Below, piece by piece: positions 46,947 through 56,511 of a stretch of 64,000 nucleotides of DNA. Both the position numbers and the translations under genes were made by a program. How positions within the stretch are numbered: the stretch's first letter is position 1; every line of letters starts with the position of its first letter. The stretch lies in contig NZ_JAARLZ010000012.1 in assembly GCF_011759365.1 (NCBI RefSeq), positions 1 to 64,000 of the forward strand, given 5' to 3'. Source of the stretch: Luteibacter anthropi. GTDB lineage: Bacteria > Pseudomonadota > Gammaproteobacteria > Xanthomonadales > Rhodanobacteraceae. The notes under the pieces are model-generated. The model searched no databases. It saw only the letters and a list, made by a program, of their open reading frames with translations, and was not told the DNA's origin.

Positions 46947-47713
46947 GCCTTCGGCACCTTTTCCGCCTTCACTTTCACCTTGTCGCGCTTCGGCTTGGCG
47001 TCCAGCGGCGGCAGGTCGATCTCCGGCTGCGGGCAGAGCACGTCGGGCACCTGGTCGAGCAGGTGGCGGATGAGGTTGAGGCGACCGACCTTCTGGTCGT
47101 TGTAGTCAGCGATGAACCAGGGCGCGTGGCGGGAGTGCGTGCGGGCGACCATGGTGTCGCGCAGGTCGCTCATCTCGCCGTATTTCTCGCGGCCCTTGAG
47201 GTCCACAGGCGAGAGCTTCCAGCGTTTCAGCGGATCTTCCGCGCGCTCGGCGAAGCGTTCTTCCTGGATGCCCTGGTCGACGGTGAGCCAGTACTTGAAG
47301 AGCAGGATGCCGTCGTCGGTGAGCAGTTTCTCGAAGGCAGGGCAGGCCTTCATGAAGGATTCGTACTGTTCCGGCGTGCAGAAGCCCATGGCGGGCTCGA
47401 TGATGGCGCGGTTGTACCAGCTGCGGTCGAACAGCACGAGCTCACCGGCGGCAGGCAGGTGGGGCACGTAGCGCTGGAAGTACCACTGGCTTTCTTCGGT
47501 CTGCGAAGGCTTGCCCAGGGCCACGACGCGCGCGGCCCGGGTGTCGAGCTTGTCGGTGATGGCCTTGATGGTGCCACCCTTGCCGGCCGCATCGCGGCCT
47601 TCGAAGATCACCACCATGCGCTTGCCCGTGCTGCGCAGCCATCGGGTGAGGCCGACCAGTTCGATCTGGAGGTCTTCGAGGGCGTGGTCGTAGGCTTTTT
47701 TCTTCTTGCCCAT
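46940..47713 (-). CDS. ppk2: Polyphosphate kinase 2
   Basis: A 257-residue P-loop kinase transferring phosphate between polyphosphate and nucleotides. Walker A EGRDAAGKGGTIKAI, the lid region YVPHLPAAGELVLFDRSWYNRA (Walker B) and the GREKYGEMSDLRDTMVARTH segment mark PPK2. ATG 47711-47713 is preferred over an upstream GTG because AAGGAA lies eight bases ahead. Its length fits a single-domain class I or III enzyme. The C-terminus is Lys-rich. Confidence 0.93.
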   Translation of the reverse strand: MGKKKKAYDHALEDLQIELVGLTRWLRSTGKRMVVIFEGRDAAGKGGTIKAITDKLDTRAARVVALGKPSQTEESQWYFQRYVPHLPAAGELVLFDRSWYNRAIIEPAMGFCTPEQYESFMKACPAFEKLLTDDGILLFKYWLTVDQGIQEERFAERAEDPLKRWKLSPVDLKGREKYGEMSDLRDTMVARTHSRHAPWFIADYNDQKVGRLNLIRHLLDQVPDVLCPQPEIDLPPLDAKPKRDKVKVKAEKVPKAY

Positions 47714-47783
47714 GGGACGGGTTCCTTGGAAGGTAGCGGTCACTATGCCGCAGTCCCCGTCACGGTGGCGTGCCCGCAGGAAA

Positions 47784-48061
47784 CGGTCGCGCGCGAGGCG
47801 CGCTGTTGCAGGCGGTGGTTTGATTCGGGGCGGGGCGGTTTGTACCGGTCGCGCGCGAGGCGCGCTCCTACAGGATTACTTCGGTTCTGGGTGGGTCGCG
47901 CGCGAGGCGCGCTCCTACAGGGTTGCGTTGGTTCTGGGCGAGGCGCGGTTCTACAGGGCGAATGTGTAGGAGCGCGCCTGCGCGCGACCGTAGAAACCAG
48001 GGCACTCCACACCGCCGCGAGCGGCCGTAGAAACCAGGGCACTCCACACCGCCGCGGGCGG
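47784..48061. repeat. Degenerate REP cluster and 37-bp tandem repeat
   Basis: Reverse REPs at about 47784-47810 (degenerate), 47844-47872 and 47893-47919, a decayed fragment near 47938-47956 and a forward REP at 47965-47989. A 37-bp unit (CCGTAGAAACCAGGGCACTCC, then ACACCGCCGCGAGCGG) is then repeated exactly twice at 47988-48024 and 48025-48061 apart from one base. The gap 47714-48070 holds no gene. Confidence 0.85.
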
Positions 48062-48070
48062 CCGGAACCC

Positions 48071-49153
48071 TCACCCCCCGGCAGTCAACGACTGCAACTC
48101 ATCCGCCTGGTTCTCGCGGGTGAGGGTGTCCACCAGTTCGTCCAGATCCCCCTGCATCACCTCGGTCAGCCGGTACAGCGTGAGGTTGATGCGGTGGTCG
48201 GTGATACGCCCCTGCGGGAAGTTGTACGTGCGGATGCGCTGGCTACGGTCGCCCGAGCCTACCTGGAGACGGCGGGATTCGGCCTGCGCAGCGCTCAGCT
48301 TGCTGCGCTCGGCATCGAGCAGGCGCGCCTTCAGCAGGCTCATCGCCCGCGCACGGTTCTTGTGCTGGCTGCGCTCGTCCTGGCATTCCACCACCGTGCC
48401 CGTGGGCAGGTGGGTGATGCGGATGGCCGAGTCGGTCTTGTTCACGTGCTGGCCGCCGGCACCCGAAGCACGGAAGGTATCCACCTTCAGGTCGGCGTCG
48501 CGGATCTCGATATCGTTCACTTCATCCTGCTCGGGCAGGATTGCCACGGTGGCCGCCGAGGTGTGGATGCGACCCTGCGACTCGGTTTCCGGCACGCGCT
48601 GCACACGATGGGTGCCAGATTCGAACTTCAGCCGCGAATAGGCGCCACGGCCTTCCACGCGGGCCACGATTTCCTTGTAGCCACCGTGCTCGCCGTCATT
48701 CGCGTTGAGGATTTCCACGTGCCAGCGCTGGCGTTCGGCATAGCGCGCGTACATGCGGAACAGGTCACCGGCGAAGATCGCCGCCTCGTCGCCGCCCGTG
48801 CCGGCGCGCACTTCGAGGAACAGGTTGCCCTCGTCACGCGGGTCTTTCGGCAGCAGCAGGATCTGCAGCTCGGCATCGAGGTCGACGAGGCGTGCCTCGA
48901 TACGCTCGATGTCGTCGGCCGCCATCTCGCGCATGTCCGGGTCGTCGAGCATGGCGCGGGTGTCTGCCAGTTCGCGCTCGGCGTCGTCGTGCTCCTTCAG
49001 CGAAGCCGCCACGGGTTCCAGCTGGGCGTATTCGCGCGAAAGATCGCGGAAGCGGTTGCCATCGGCCAGCACGTCCGGCTGGGCGAGCAGGATGCCCACT
49101 TCTTCGTGGCGTTCGGCGAGGGCTTCGAGTTTGCGGCGGATCGACGGGGTCAT
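48071..49153 (-). CDS. prfA: Peptide chain release factor 1
   Basis: A 360-residue class I release factor reading UAA and UAG. The anticodon-like tripeptide is PET (in [16 protein letters not shown]), one of the accepted P-x-T variants, and the catalytic GGQ is in [14 protein letters not shown]. The length matches the family when started at ATG 49151-49153. It is 31 bp after hemA and co-directional, the standard hemA-prfA arrangement. Confidence 0.97.
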   Translation of the reverse strand: MTPSIRRKLEALAERHEEVGILLAQPDVLADGNRFRDLSREYAQLEPVAASLKEHDDAERELADTRAMLDDPDMREMAADDIERIEARLVDLDAELQILLLPKDPRDEGNLFLEVRAGTGGDEAAIFAGDLFRMYARYAERQRWHVEILNANDGEHGGYKEIVARVEGRGAYSRLKFESGTHRVQRVPETESQGRIHTSAATVAILPEQDEVNDIEIRDADLKVDTFRASGAGGQHVNKTDSAIRITHLPTGTVVECQDERSQHKNRARAMSLLKARLLDAERSKLSAAQAESRRLQVGSGDRSQRIRTYNFPQGRITDHRINLTLYRLTEVMQGDLDELVDTLTRENQADELQSLTAGG

Positions 49154-49184
49154 TCGGTGCACGAGGTTCGGCAATAGCCGCACA

Positions 49185-50456
49185 TCATGCGGAAACCTCG
49201 TCGTCCGGGTCCAGTCCGTAGAGGCGGCCGGCGGCGTGGAGGAGGTCGAGGTCGCCCGAGAGTGCGGCATCGCGCAGACGTGCGCTGGGGGTATGCAGCA
49301 GCTTGTTGGTGAGCGTGTTGGCGAGGAAGGCCAGGGCCTCCTCGGCCGTGCGGCCCCTGGCCAGCATGGCCTGGGCCTTGGCCAGCACCTCGTCGCGATG
49401 GGCTTCGGCCGCACTGCGCATGTCCACCGCCGGGTTGCGCAGGGTGAGGGCACGGCGCCAGGCCATGTAGCGCTCGACCTGGAGGTCGATGATGGCGTCG
49501 GCTTCGCGGGCGGCCATTTCTCGCGAGCGCCGGTTTTCATCGATGACCTGTTTCAGGTCGTCGATGCCGTAAAGGTATACGTCGTCCAACTGGGCCACTT
49601 CCGCCTCGATGTCGCGCGGCACGGCGATGTCCACCATGAACATGGGCCGGCGGCGGCGTTGCGCGATGGCGTCGGCGACCATGCCGCGCGTGACCACGGG
49701 CAGGCGCGAGGCGGTGGAGCTGATGACGATGTCGGCCTCGGCCAGATGCCGGGGCAGGTCGGAAAGGGCGATGGCATAGGCGCCATAGCGGCCGGCCAGC
49801 TCCTGGGCGTTTTCCAGCGTGCGGTTGGCGACGATCAGGCGGCGTACCTGCTTGTCCACCAGGTGCTTCGCGGCCAGCTCGATCGTCTCGCCGGCGCCGA
49901 TCAGCAGCACGCAGGCCTGGCGCAGATCGGTGAATACCTGCTCGGCCAGACGCACGGCGGTGTAGGCCACCGAGACGGTGTGCGCGCCGATGCGGGTATC
50001 CGTGCGCACGCGCTTGGCCACGGCGAAGGTGTGCTGGAGCAGGCGCTCCATCGGTGCCTTCAGCACCTGGGCGCTGCGTGCCTGCTGGTAGGCATCCTTT
50101 ACCTGACCCAGGATCTGCGGCTCGCCCAGCACCATCGAGTCCAGCCCGGTCGCCACGCGGAACATATGCCGCACGGCATCCTGTTCGTCGTGCCGGTAGA
50201 GGAACTCATCGAGCCGTTGCGGGGTCAACCGGTGCTGATGCGACAGCCATTGTCCGGGTACGCCCTCGAAGCCTTCCGCCACGCTCACATACAGCTCGGT
50301 ACGGTTGCAGGTGGAGAGGATCATCGCTTCTTCCACGCCAGGCTGGCGTGCGAGATCACCCAACGCCTCGGGCGCCGCCGAGGCGTCAAACGCCACCTGC
50401 TCGCGCAGGCTGACCGGCGCGGTGAGGTGATTGAGCCCGAGGGCGATGAGTGGCAT
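49185..50456 (-). CDS. hemA: Glutamyl-tRNA reductase
   Basis: The 423-residue enzyme reduces glutamyl-tRNA to glutamate-1-semialdehyde, the first step of C5 haem synthesis. It starts [20 protein letters not shown]. The catalytic Cys lies in [10 protein letters not shown] near residue 50. The NADPH domain shows [16 protein letters not shown], and the C-terminal dimerisation helices follow. Divergent from the TPR lipoprotein gene, sharing a 107-bp promoter region. Confidence 0.97.
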   Translation of the reverse strand: MPLIALGLNHLTAPVSLREQVAFDASAAPEALGDLARQPGVEEAMILSTCNRTELYVSVAEGFEGVPGQWLSHQHRLTPQRLDEFLYRHDEQDAVRHMFRVATGLDSMVLGEPQILGQVKDAYQQARSAQVLKAPMERLLQHTFAVAKRVRTDTRIGAHTVSVAYTAVRLAEQVFTDLRQACVLLIGAGETIELAAKHLVDKQVRRLIVANRTLENAQELAGRYGAYAIALSDLPRHLAEADIVISSTASRLPVVTRGMVADAIAQRRRRPMFMVDIAVPRDIEAEVAQLDDVYLYGIDDLKQVIDENRRSREMAAREADAIIDLQVERYMAWRRALTLRNPAVDMRSAAEAHRDEVLAKAQAMLARGRTAEEALAFLANTLTNKLLHTPSARLRDAALSGDLDLLHAAGRLYGLDPDDEVSA

Positions 50457-50563
50457 GACGGGCGTGAGTCGGTGTCGGTGGCGTCGGCTAAGCTAAGAGC
50501 GCATTGTGCGCCCATGAGGCCCCCGCATGTAGGCGAGGCCGATGGAAAACGACGGAGACTAGT

Positions 50564-52309
50564 GTGCTGAGCGGTCGGTCCAAGTTCAAGCAAGTGCGGC
50601 ATTTTGTGGCCCTTTCTGCGCTAGCCGCAGCCCTGGCCGGTTGTGCGGCCACCACCACCCGGCCGGAACAGCCCAGGGCCGTACGCACCGGGGTGCAGCC
50701 CCTCGACCGGCTTCAGGTGGCCATCGTGCCGCCCGAGCGCGATCTCCAGGCGCAGCTGATGGCGGGCGACTTCGCCATCGCCAACAATGATCTCAAGGCA
50801 GCTGCGACGGCCTACGGCAACGCGGCGGCCATCAGCAACGATCCGGCCGTGGCCGCACGGGCGACCGAACTGGCCCTGGCGATCCACGACCAGACGGCTG
50901 CCGCCCAGGCGCTTGATCGCTGGGCGGCGCTGGGAGCAAAGCCGCTGGATCTTGCCGAGGGCAGGGCGCGCATGGCCCTCGACCGAGGCGACACGGCCGA
51001 GGCCGAGCGCCAGCTCAATGCCATGGTTGCGACGGGTGATCCCAACGCCTGGCGTGAATTCGGCCGGACGCTGGCCATGGGCCGCGACCAGGCCCAGGCC
51101 GGCATGCTGCTCGAACGCATCGCCACCCCCCAGCGCCTGCCGAACGATTCGGTGGCCTGGATGGCCATGAGCGAGCTGGGCGAGAGCTTCGGGCGGCACG
51201 ACTACGCCCGGCATATCGGCGAGCTGGCCCAGGGCCGTTTCCACGACGCCAACACCTACGCATGGACCGCCCAGCAGAAGTACAAGGCCGGTGATCGCGA
51301 GGGAGCAAAGAAGCTTTTCGCCAAGGCCATCGAAAAAGACCCGAAGAACACCCACCTGCGCCTGGCCTACGCCACGATCCTGGCGCAGGGCGGTGACGAG
51401 AAGACGGCGGGGAAGGTGCTGGCCTCCGGTGCGCAGGACAGCGACACCTACACCATGCGGATGACCCTGGCTGCCCGCGCCCAGGACAAGGCGGCGCTGA
51501 AGCGTCTATACGACGAGATCCGTCGCCAGTCCGACGATGTGCAGGCCGACAATGCCTTCATCCTGGGCCAGCTCGCCGAAATCCTCGATCAGAAAGAAGA
51601 CGCACTGGACTGGTATGCCGCCGTGGGTGATGACGATCCGCGCGCTTTCGATGCATCCGTACGTAGCGCCGTGATCCTGCACCAGCAGGGCAAGGACAAC
51701 GACGCGCACGAAGTGGTGGCCGACCTGCAGACGACGTATGCCGATCGCCCGGAAGCGCTGCGCAAGGCCTTCGCCGTGGACGCCGAGCTGTACATGGATG
51801 CAGGCAACTACGCCGCTGCCGTGTCCTCATACGACAAGGCCCTGCGCGTGAAGCCCGACGACGCGGAAATGCTCTACGGCCGCGGCCTGGCTTACGCGGA
51901 GGCCGGCAAGACCGACCAGGCGGTGGCCGATTTCCGCAAGGTGCTGGAGATCAAGCCGGGCGACATCGAAACCAGCAACGCCCTCGGCTACACGCTGGCC
52001 GATGCCGGTCGCGATCTCGGCGAAGCGCAGAACCTCATCCAGACGGCGCGAAGCGCGCGACCCGACGATCCGTCCGTGGCCGATTCGTGGGGCTGGCTCA
52101 AGTTCCGCCAGGGCCAGCTCGACCAGGCCGAAAGCGTGTTGCGCGGTGCATGGGCCAGCCGCAAGGATGCCGACATCGGCGTCCACCTGGCCGAGGTGCT
52201 GTGGACGCGCGGCGAACACGACGAAGCCCGCAAGGTGCTGAACGAAGTGCGCCGCATCGATCCAAAAAACGCCTCCCTCGAAAAAACCGAAAAGAAACTC
52301 CGCCCCTGA
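50564..52309 (+). CDS. TPR lipoprotein of the hemA-lolB region
   Basis: A 581-residue protein. GTG 50564 is chosen because GGAG lies at 50554-50557 and the lipoprotein signal (HFVALSALAAALAGC) follows directly. About ten tetratricopeptide repeats fill the rest, clearest at NYAAAVSSYDKALRVKPDDAEMLYGRGLAYAEAGKTDQAVADF and the last 150 residues. It is expected in the periplasm as a membrane-anchored scaffold. Proteins at this position next to lolB are widespread in gammaproteobacteria, with no firm function. Confidence 0.88.
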   Translation: MLSGRSKFKQVRHFVALSALAAALAGCAATTTRPEQPRAVRTGVQPLDRLQVAIVPPERDLQAQLMAGDFAIANNDLKAAATAYGNAAAISNDPAVAARATELALAIHDQTAAAQALDRWAALGAKPLDLAEGRARMALDRGDTAEAERQLNAMVATGDPNAWREFGRTLAMGRDQAQAGMLLERIATPQRLPNDSVAWMAMSELGESFGRHDYARHIGELAQGRFHDANTYAWTAQQKYKAGDREGAKKLFAKAIEKDPKNTHLRLAYATILAQGGDEKTAGKVLASGAQDSDTYTMRMTLAARAQDKAALKRLYDEIRRQSDDVQADNAFILGQLAEILDQKEDALDWYAAVGDDDPRAFDASVRSAVILHQQGKDNDAHEVVADLQTTYADRPEALRKAFAVDAELYMDAGNYAAAVSSYDKALRVKPDDAEMLYGRGLAYAEAGKTDQAVADFRKVLEIKPGDIETSNALGYTLADAGRDLGEAQNLIQTARSARPDDPSVADSWGWLKFRQGQLDQAESVLRGAWASRKDADIGVHLAEVLWTRGEHDEARKVLNEVRRIDPKNASLEKTEKKLRP

Positions 52310-52318
52310 TACCGTCCT

Positions 52319-52405
52319 TGTAGGAGCGCGCCTTGCGCGCGACCGGTTGTCGCGAAGCAATGATTGCTTCGCCACTTCCGGTCGCGCGCAAGGCGCGCTC
52401 CTACA
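52319..52405. repeat. REPIN with palindromic core
   Basis: Forward REP 52319-52346 and reverse REP 52379-52405. The spacer is itself a hairpin (GCGAAGCAATGATTGCTTCGC). It sits between the TPR gene stop and lolB, probably inside the transcript. Confidence 0.9.
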
Positions 52406-52429
52406 AAAAGCCATATGCATGGATTCCGC

Positions 52430-53041
52430 ATGACCCGTCTCCGTTCCATTCCGATCCTGGCAACGCTCTTGCTCGCCGCCTGCGCCACCACCCGCGGTCC
52501 GGTACATCAGCCCGGCGATGCCATCACGCTTGGCATGCAGGAAGATCGTGAGCGCACGCTGGCCGATACCACGCACTGGACGATCCAGGGGCGTCTGTCG
52601 GTGTCCGACGGCAAGGATTCCGGCTCGGGTAGCCTGACCTGGCATCAGGACGGCGATCGTTATGAATTCACTGTACGGGCACCCGTCACGGGCCGCAGCT
52701 TCCGGCTCTCCGGCGGCCCCGAGGGCGCTCAGCTCGATGGCCTCGACGGCGGCCCGCGCCAGGGTCCGGATGCCGAGACCTTGATGGCCAAGGCCGTGGG
52801 CTGGCAGATCCCGGTGGTGGAGCTCAGGCGCTGGGTGCTCGGCCTGCGTGCCGACGCCGGCCCGGCGGATATCGCCTTTGGCGCCGATGCGTTGCCCTCG
52901 CGACTGGCGCAGGACGGCTGGACCGTCGACTACAAGCAATGGGACACCACCCGCCAGCCGGCGATGCCGACCAAGGTCTTCGCGGAAAAGCCCCCCTACA
53001 AGGTCCGCCTTTCCATCGAAGACTGGAAACTGGGCCAATAA
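52430..53041 (+). CDS. lolB: Outer-membrane lipoprotein receptor LolB
   Basis: A 203-residue lipoprotein that accepts lipoproteins from LolA and inserts them into the outer membrane. The signal ends in LLAACATT; WTIQGRLSVSDGKDSGSGSLTWHQDGDRYEF and PVVELRRWVLGLRAD match LolB. An in-frame ATG at 52415 would lengthen the signal by five residues. The upstream REPIN lies only 25 bp from the start, so the ribosome site is poor and the gene may depend on read-through from the TPR gene. Confidence 0.93.
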   Translation: MTRLRSIPILATLLLAACATTRGPVHQPGDAITLGMQEDRERTLADTTHWTIQGRLSVSDGKDSGSGSLTWHQDGDRYEFTVRAPVTGRSFRLSGGPEGAQLDGLDGGPRQGPDAETLMAKAVGWQIPVVELRRWVLGLRADAGPADIAFGADALPSRLAQDGWTVDYKQWDTTRQPAMPTKVFAEKPPYKVRLSIEDWKLGQ

Positions 53042-53053
53042 CGCCTCCCAGAC

Positions 53054-53175
53054 TGTAGGAGCGCGCCTCGCGCGCGACCGGCTGGATCGCAACGTCGATT
53101 CTGATCGTCAACCCGTCCGTACCGTACGCCGCCTCACAGCCCATCCGCTGGTCGCGCGCAAGGCGCGCTCCTACA
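53054..53175. repeat. REPIN
   Basis: Forward REP 53054-53081 (CTCGCGCGCGAC variant) and reverse REP 53148-53175 with a 66-bp spacer, between lolB and the GNAT-IspE gene, leaving about 30 bp before the start codon. Confidence 0.9.
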
Positions 53176-53205
53176 ATTTCGCGTTTACCTGCGTCGGGGT
53201 ACACC

Positions 53206-54594
53206 ATGCATTTCACCATCGAGCGCGCCCGCCCCGACGATGTCGAGCGCATTTGCGCGATCGAGCGTGCGGCGGTCGAACTCTTCCGCGGGCACGTCGC
53301 CTGGTCTGCGTATTCCGCCGTATCGCTGCCGACCGATGTCGTCCATGGTCTCATCGCCCGGGGGCTGGTCTGGGTAGCGGTGGTCGATGACGAGGTGGTC
53401 GGCTTCGTCTGCCTGGATACGGAAAGCGCCCGCGATGCCATCGGCATCGCCGAAATCGACGTGCTGCCCTCGCATGGCGGCAAAGGCATCGGCGCGGCCC
53501 TGCTCGAACATGCCTGTGCATGGGCGCGCGAGGCCGGCTATCGCCGCGTTGACCTCGGCACCCTCGCCGATGTGCCCTGGAATGCACCGTTCTACGCAAA
53601 GCATGGCTTCGTCGAGGTGGACAAGCACGCCCCCGGGTTCGCCGAAGCCCTGGCCCGCGACCGTGAGAACGGGTTCCCCGACCACCTGCGCGTCTTCATG
53701 AGCCGCGAGCTGGCGCCGCTGACTCGCGACGACTGGACCCTCTGGCCGGCCCCGGCCAAGCTCAACCTGTTCCTGCGCATCGTCGGCCGGCTGCCCAATG
53801 GCTACCACGAACTCCAGACCGTCTTCCGCCTGCTCGACTGGGGAGACGAGGTGCGCCTGCGCATCCGCGAAGACGGAGTGATCACCCGTCCGAAGGCGAT
53901 TGACGGCGTGCCGGAAGACACCGACCTGACCATTCGCGCCGCCCGCCTGCTGGCCGAAACCACCGGCACGCACCTGGGCGCCGAGATCGAGATATCCAAG
54001 CGCATCCCCATGGGGGGCGGCCTCGGTGGTGGCAGCTCCGACGCGGCCAGCGTCCTCGTCGGTCTCAACGAACTGTGGGATACCGGTCTGGACGAAGATG
54101 CCCTGGCCGCCCTCGGCCTGCGTCTGGGGGCCGATGTGCCAGTGTTCATCCGCGGGCGTTCCGCCTGGGCCGAAGGCGTGGGCGAGGCCTTGAGCCCCAT
54201 CCGCCTGCCACGGCGTTGGTACGTGGTGCTGGACCCGCGCGAGCACGTGCCCACGGCCGCGCTCTTCGCTGACCCCGAATTGACACGAAACGCCCCTCGG
54301 GCGACAATTTCGGCCTTTGTTTCCGGGGAAACGGCGGATAACGCCTTCGAACCTGTCGTCCGGGCGCGTCACCCGCGGGTGGCTGCGGCGCTGGACTGGC
54401 TGGCGGGCTTCGGCCACGCCCGCCTGTCCGGCAGCGGCGGTTGCGTCTTCCTGGAAACAAGAACCCACGAGGCGGCGCTGGCCGTCGCTTCGCGCTGTCC
54501 GGCGGGCTTCACGGCCCACGTGGCGGCAGGTGTCGATCCTTCCCCGCTGCATGTCGCGCGGAGCCGGTTCGCCACCGGGAATATCGTGTCGTAA
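53206..54594 (+). CDS. ispE: GNAT acetyltransferase-IspE fusion protein
   Basis: One uninterrupted 462-residue frame. Residues 1 to about 160 are a GNAT domain (IERARPDDVERICAIERAA, IAEIDVLPSHGGKGIGAALLEHACAWAREAGYRRVDLGT, NAPFYAKHGFVEVDKH). From about 173 the sequence is IspE, which phosphorylates CDP-methylerythritol in the MEP isoprenoid pathway: WPAPAKLNLFLRIVGRLPNGYHELQTVF, the GHMP loop PMGGGLGGGSSDAAS (residues 268-282) and the C-terminal RLSGSGGCVF. The IspE part alone has normal length (about 290). An internal ATG at 53698 (residue 165) has no ribosome site, so the kinase probably depends on the fused start. The GNAT substrate is unknown. Confidence 0.9.
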   Translation: MHFTIERARPDDVERICAIERAAVELFRGHVAWSAYSAVSLPTDVVHGLIARGLVWVAVVDDEVVGFVCLDTESARDAIGIAEIDVLPSHGGKGIGAALLEHACAWAREAGYRRVDLGTLADVPWNAPFYAKHGFVEVDKHAPGFAEALARDRENGFPDHLRVFMSRELAPLTRDDWTLWPAPAKLNLFLRIVGRLPNGYHELQTVFRLLDWGDEVRLRIREDGVITRPKAIDGVPEDTDLTIRAARLLAETTGTHLGAEIEISKRIPMGGGLGGGSSDAASVLVGLNELWDTGLDEDALAALGLRLGADVPVFIRGRSAWAEGVGEALSPIRLPRRWYVVLDPREHVPTAALFADPELTRNAPRATISAFVSGETADNAFEPVVRARHPRVAAALDWLAGFGHARLSGSGGCVFLETRTHEAALAVASRCPAGFTAHVAAGVDPSPLHVARSRFATGNIVS

Positions 54595-54657
54595 GGACGG
54601 GAAGGGCCGCGGGCAGCGGCAAGCCATGGTGGGCCACCGGCTCGCCGGAAGAATTGT

Positions 54658-54734
54658 TGGGGCGTCGCCAAGCTGGTTAAGGCACGGGATTTTGATTCCC
54701 GCATGCGCAGGTTCGAATCCTGCCGCCCCAGCCA
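54658..54734 (+). tRNA. tRNA-Gln (anticodon TTG)
   Basis: The acceptor stem TGGGGCG pairs with CGCCCCA, the anticodon stem CGGGA/TCCCG encloses TTTTGAT with TTG at 54692-54694, the T arm contains GTTCGAATC, and CCA is encoded (54732-54734). It lies between ispE and prs, as in other xanthomonads. Confidence 0.97.
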
Positions 54735-54786
54735 CCGTCCGCGGTGGCAAAGCCGATCCAACCCATCTCTCGCCAGGAGTTCCCCC

Positions 54787-55743
54787 GTGGATACGTCCAC
54801 CCCGATGCTGTTCACCGGCAACGCGCACCGCGCGCTCGCCGACGACGTTGCCGCCCGCCTGGGCATCCCGCTGGGCAAGGCCCTGGTGGGGCGCTTCAGC
54901 GATGGCGAAGCCCAGATCGAAATCGAGGAAAACGTCCGCAAGCAGGAAGTCTTCGTCATCCAGCCGACGGGCGCTCCCAGTGCGGAGAACCTGTTCGACC
55001 TGCTGGTGCTGGTGGACGCGCTCAAGCGCGCCTCGGCCGGCAGCGTCACGGCGGTGATGCCGTACTTCGGCTATGCCCGCCAGGACCGTCGCCCCCGTTC
55101 GGCCCGCGTGCCGATCACGGCGAAGCTGGCCGCCAAGATGATCCAGACGGCCGGTGCCGACCGTGTGCTCACGATCGACCTGCACGCGGACCAGATCCAG
55201 GGCTTCTTCGATATTCCGGTCGACAACGTGTACGCCTCGCCGGTGCTGCTGGCCGACATCTGGCGCCACCACAGCATGGACGACCTGATCGTGGTCAGCC
55301 CGGACGTGGGCGGCGTGGTGCGTGCCCGCGCGCTCGCCAAGCGCCTTGACGACGCCGACCTGGCCATCATCGACAAGCGCCGCCCCCGGGCGAACGTCGC
55401 CACGGTGATGAACATCATCGGTGACGTGGAAGGCAAGACCTGCGTCCTGGTGGACGACATCGTGGACACCGCCGGCACGCTTTGCGCCGCGGCGGCCGCG
55501 CTGAAGGAAAAGGGCGCCCGCAAGGTCGTCGCCTACTGCGTCCATCCGGTGCTCTCGGGCGCGGCCATCGACAACCTCGAAGCCTCCCAGCTCGACCAGC
55601 TGGTGGTCACCAATACGCTGCCGTTGCGCGACAACGCCCGTAACTGTGCGAAAATCCGCCAGTTGTCGGTCGCGGAACTGCTGGCAGAGACGATCCGCCG
55701 CATCGCCTTCGGCGAATCGGTGAGCTCGCTCTACATCGACTGA
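54787..55743 (+). CDS. prs: Ribose-phosphate pyrophosphokinase
   Basis: The 318-residue enzyme makes PRPP from ribose-5-phosphate and ATP for nucleotide, His and Trp synthesis. GTG 54787 is supported by AGGAG at 54775-54779. Motifs are the flexible-loop and ATP region [21 protein letters not shown], the metal-binding [16 protein letters not shown], and the PRPP loop [13 protein letters not shown]. Terminated by a hairpin at 55757. Confidence 0.97.
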   Translation: MDTSTPMLFTGNAHRALADDVAARLGIPLGKALVGRFSDGEAQIEIEENVRKQEVFVIQPTGAPSAENLFDLLVLVDALKRASAGSVTAVMPYFGYARQDRRPRSARVPITAKLAAKMIQTAGADRVLTIDLHADQIQGFFDIPVDNVYASPVLLADIWRHHSMDDLIVVSPDVGGVVRARALAKRLDDADLAIIDKRRPRANVATVMNIIGDVEGKTCVLVDDIVDTAGTLCAAAAALKEKGARKVVAYCVHPVLSGAAIDNLEASQLDQLVVTNTLPLRDNARNCAKIRQLSVAELLAETIRRIAFGESVSSLYID

Positions 55744-55756
55744 TTCATCGTTTTTC

Positions 55757-55786
55757 AGACTCCCCTGGTCGCGGGGGAGTCTTTTA
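55757..55786 (+). terminator. Intrinsic terminator after prs
   Basis: Stem AGACTCCCC / GGGGAGTCT with a loop of about eight bases, followed by TTTT. It separates prs from rplY. Confidence 0.85.
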
Positions 55787-55824
55787 CAAGCCGCCGCGAG
55801 GCGGTTTCACTTGAGGCAACACCA

Positions 55825-56460
55825 ATGTCTACCAACCACAAGCTCACGGCCACGAGCCGCAAGATCGAAGGGAAGGGTGCGAGCCGCCGCCTTCGCATTG
55901 CGGGCCACGTGCCGGCGATCGTTTACGGTGCGGGCGAAGCCCCGCAGGCGATCCAGGTCCTTCACAACGACATCCTGCTCGGCTCGCGCTTTGAGTCGTT
56001 CTACTCGTCGGTGATCGACCTGACCGTCGACGGCAAGCTGCAGAAGGTCCTGATCAAGGACTGGCAGAAGCACCCGTTCAAGCAGCTCATGCTGCACATG
56101 GACTTCCAGCGCGTGAACGAGAACGAAGCCGTTCGCGTTGCCGTGCCGGTCCACTTCCTGAACCAGGAAAAGAGCCCGGCCGGCAAGACCGCCGGTCTGG
56201 TCATCTCGCACAACCTGACGGAAATCACCGTCTCGTGCCTGCCGAAGGACCTCCCGGAGTTCATCGAGCTCGACCTCGCGTCCCTCAAGGGCGGCGACAT
56301 CGTCCACCTGTCCGACATCAAGCTGCCGGCCGGCGTGGAAATTCCTGAGCTGGGCCTGGGCAAGGAACACGACGTTGCCGTCGTGACCGTGGCCGCCATC
56401 CAGGAAGAAGTCGATCCGGCTGCCGAAGGCGGCGACGCTCCGGCCGAAGAGAAGAAGTAA
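55825..56460 (+). CDS. rplY: Ribosomal protein bL25 (Ctc form)
   Basis: A 211-residue 5S rRNA-binding protein of the long general-stress (CTC) type. The L25 domain lies at residues about 5-95 (RKIEGKGASRRLRIAGHVPAIVYGAGEAPQ), then the C-terminal TL5 beta domain (LDLASLKGGDIVHLSDIKLPAGVEIPEL) and an acidic Ala/Glu tail. GAGG precedes the ATG. Confidence 0.97.
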   Translation: MSTNHKLTATSRKIEGKGASRRLRIAGHVPAIVYGAGEAPQAIQVLHNDILLGSRFESFYSSVIDLTVDGKLQKVLIKDWQKHPFKQLMLHMDFQRVNENEAVRVAVPVHFLNQEKSPAGKTAGLVISHNLTEITVSCLPKDLPEFIELDLASLKGGDIVHLSDIKLPAGVEIPELGLGKEHDVAVVTVAAIQEEVDPAAEGGDAPAEEKK

Positions 56461-56466
56461 TCGGCG

Positions 56467-56508
56467 GCGGCCCGCGCGCCACGGCGTGGCGGGCCGCTCC
56501 CGTTTTTT
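56467..56508 (+). terminator. GC hairpin and T-run after rplY
   Basis: Stem GCGGCCCGC (56467-56475) with GCGGGCCGC (56489-56497), then TCCCG and TTTTTT. The T-run ends three bases before the pth ATG, so terminator and pth leader overlap. Confidence 0.7.
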
Positions 56509-56511
56509 CTC

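Noticed and set aside
46400-49177. 925-residue + strand frame across ctaG, ppk2, repeats and prfA
   Set aside because: It runs through REP repeats and over three well-identified genes, so cannot be real.
53698-54594. Separate ispE gene starting at the internal ATG
   Set aside because: No ribosome site precedes 53698, and the upstream GNAT frame reads straight through, so the fused product was preferred. Kept as the main alternative.
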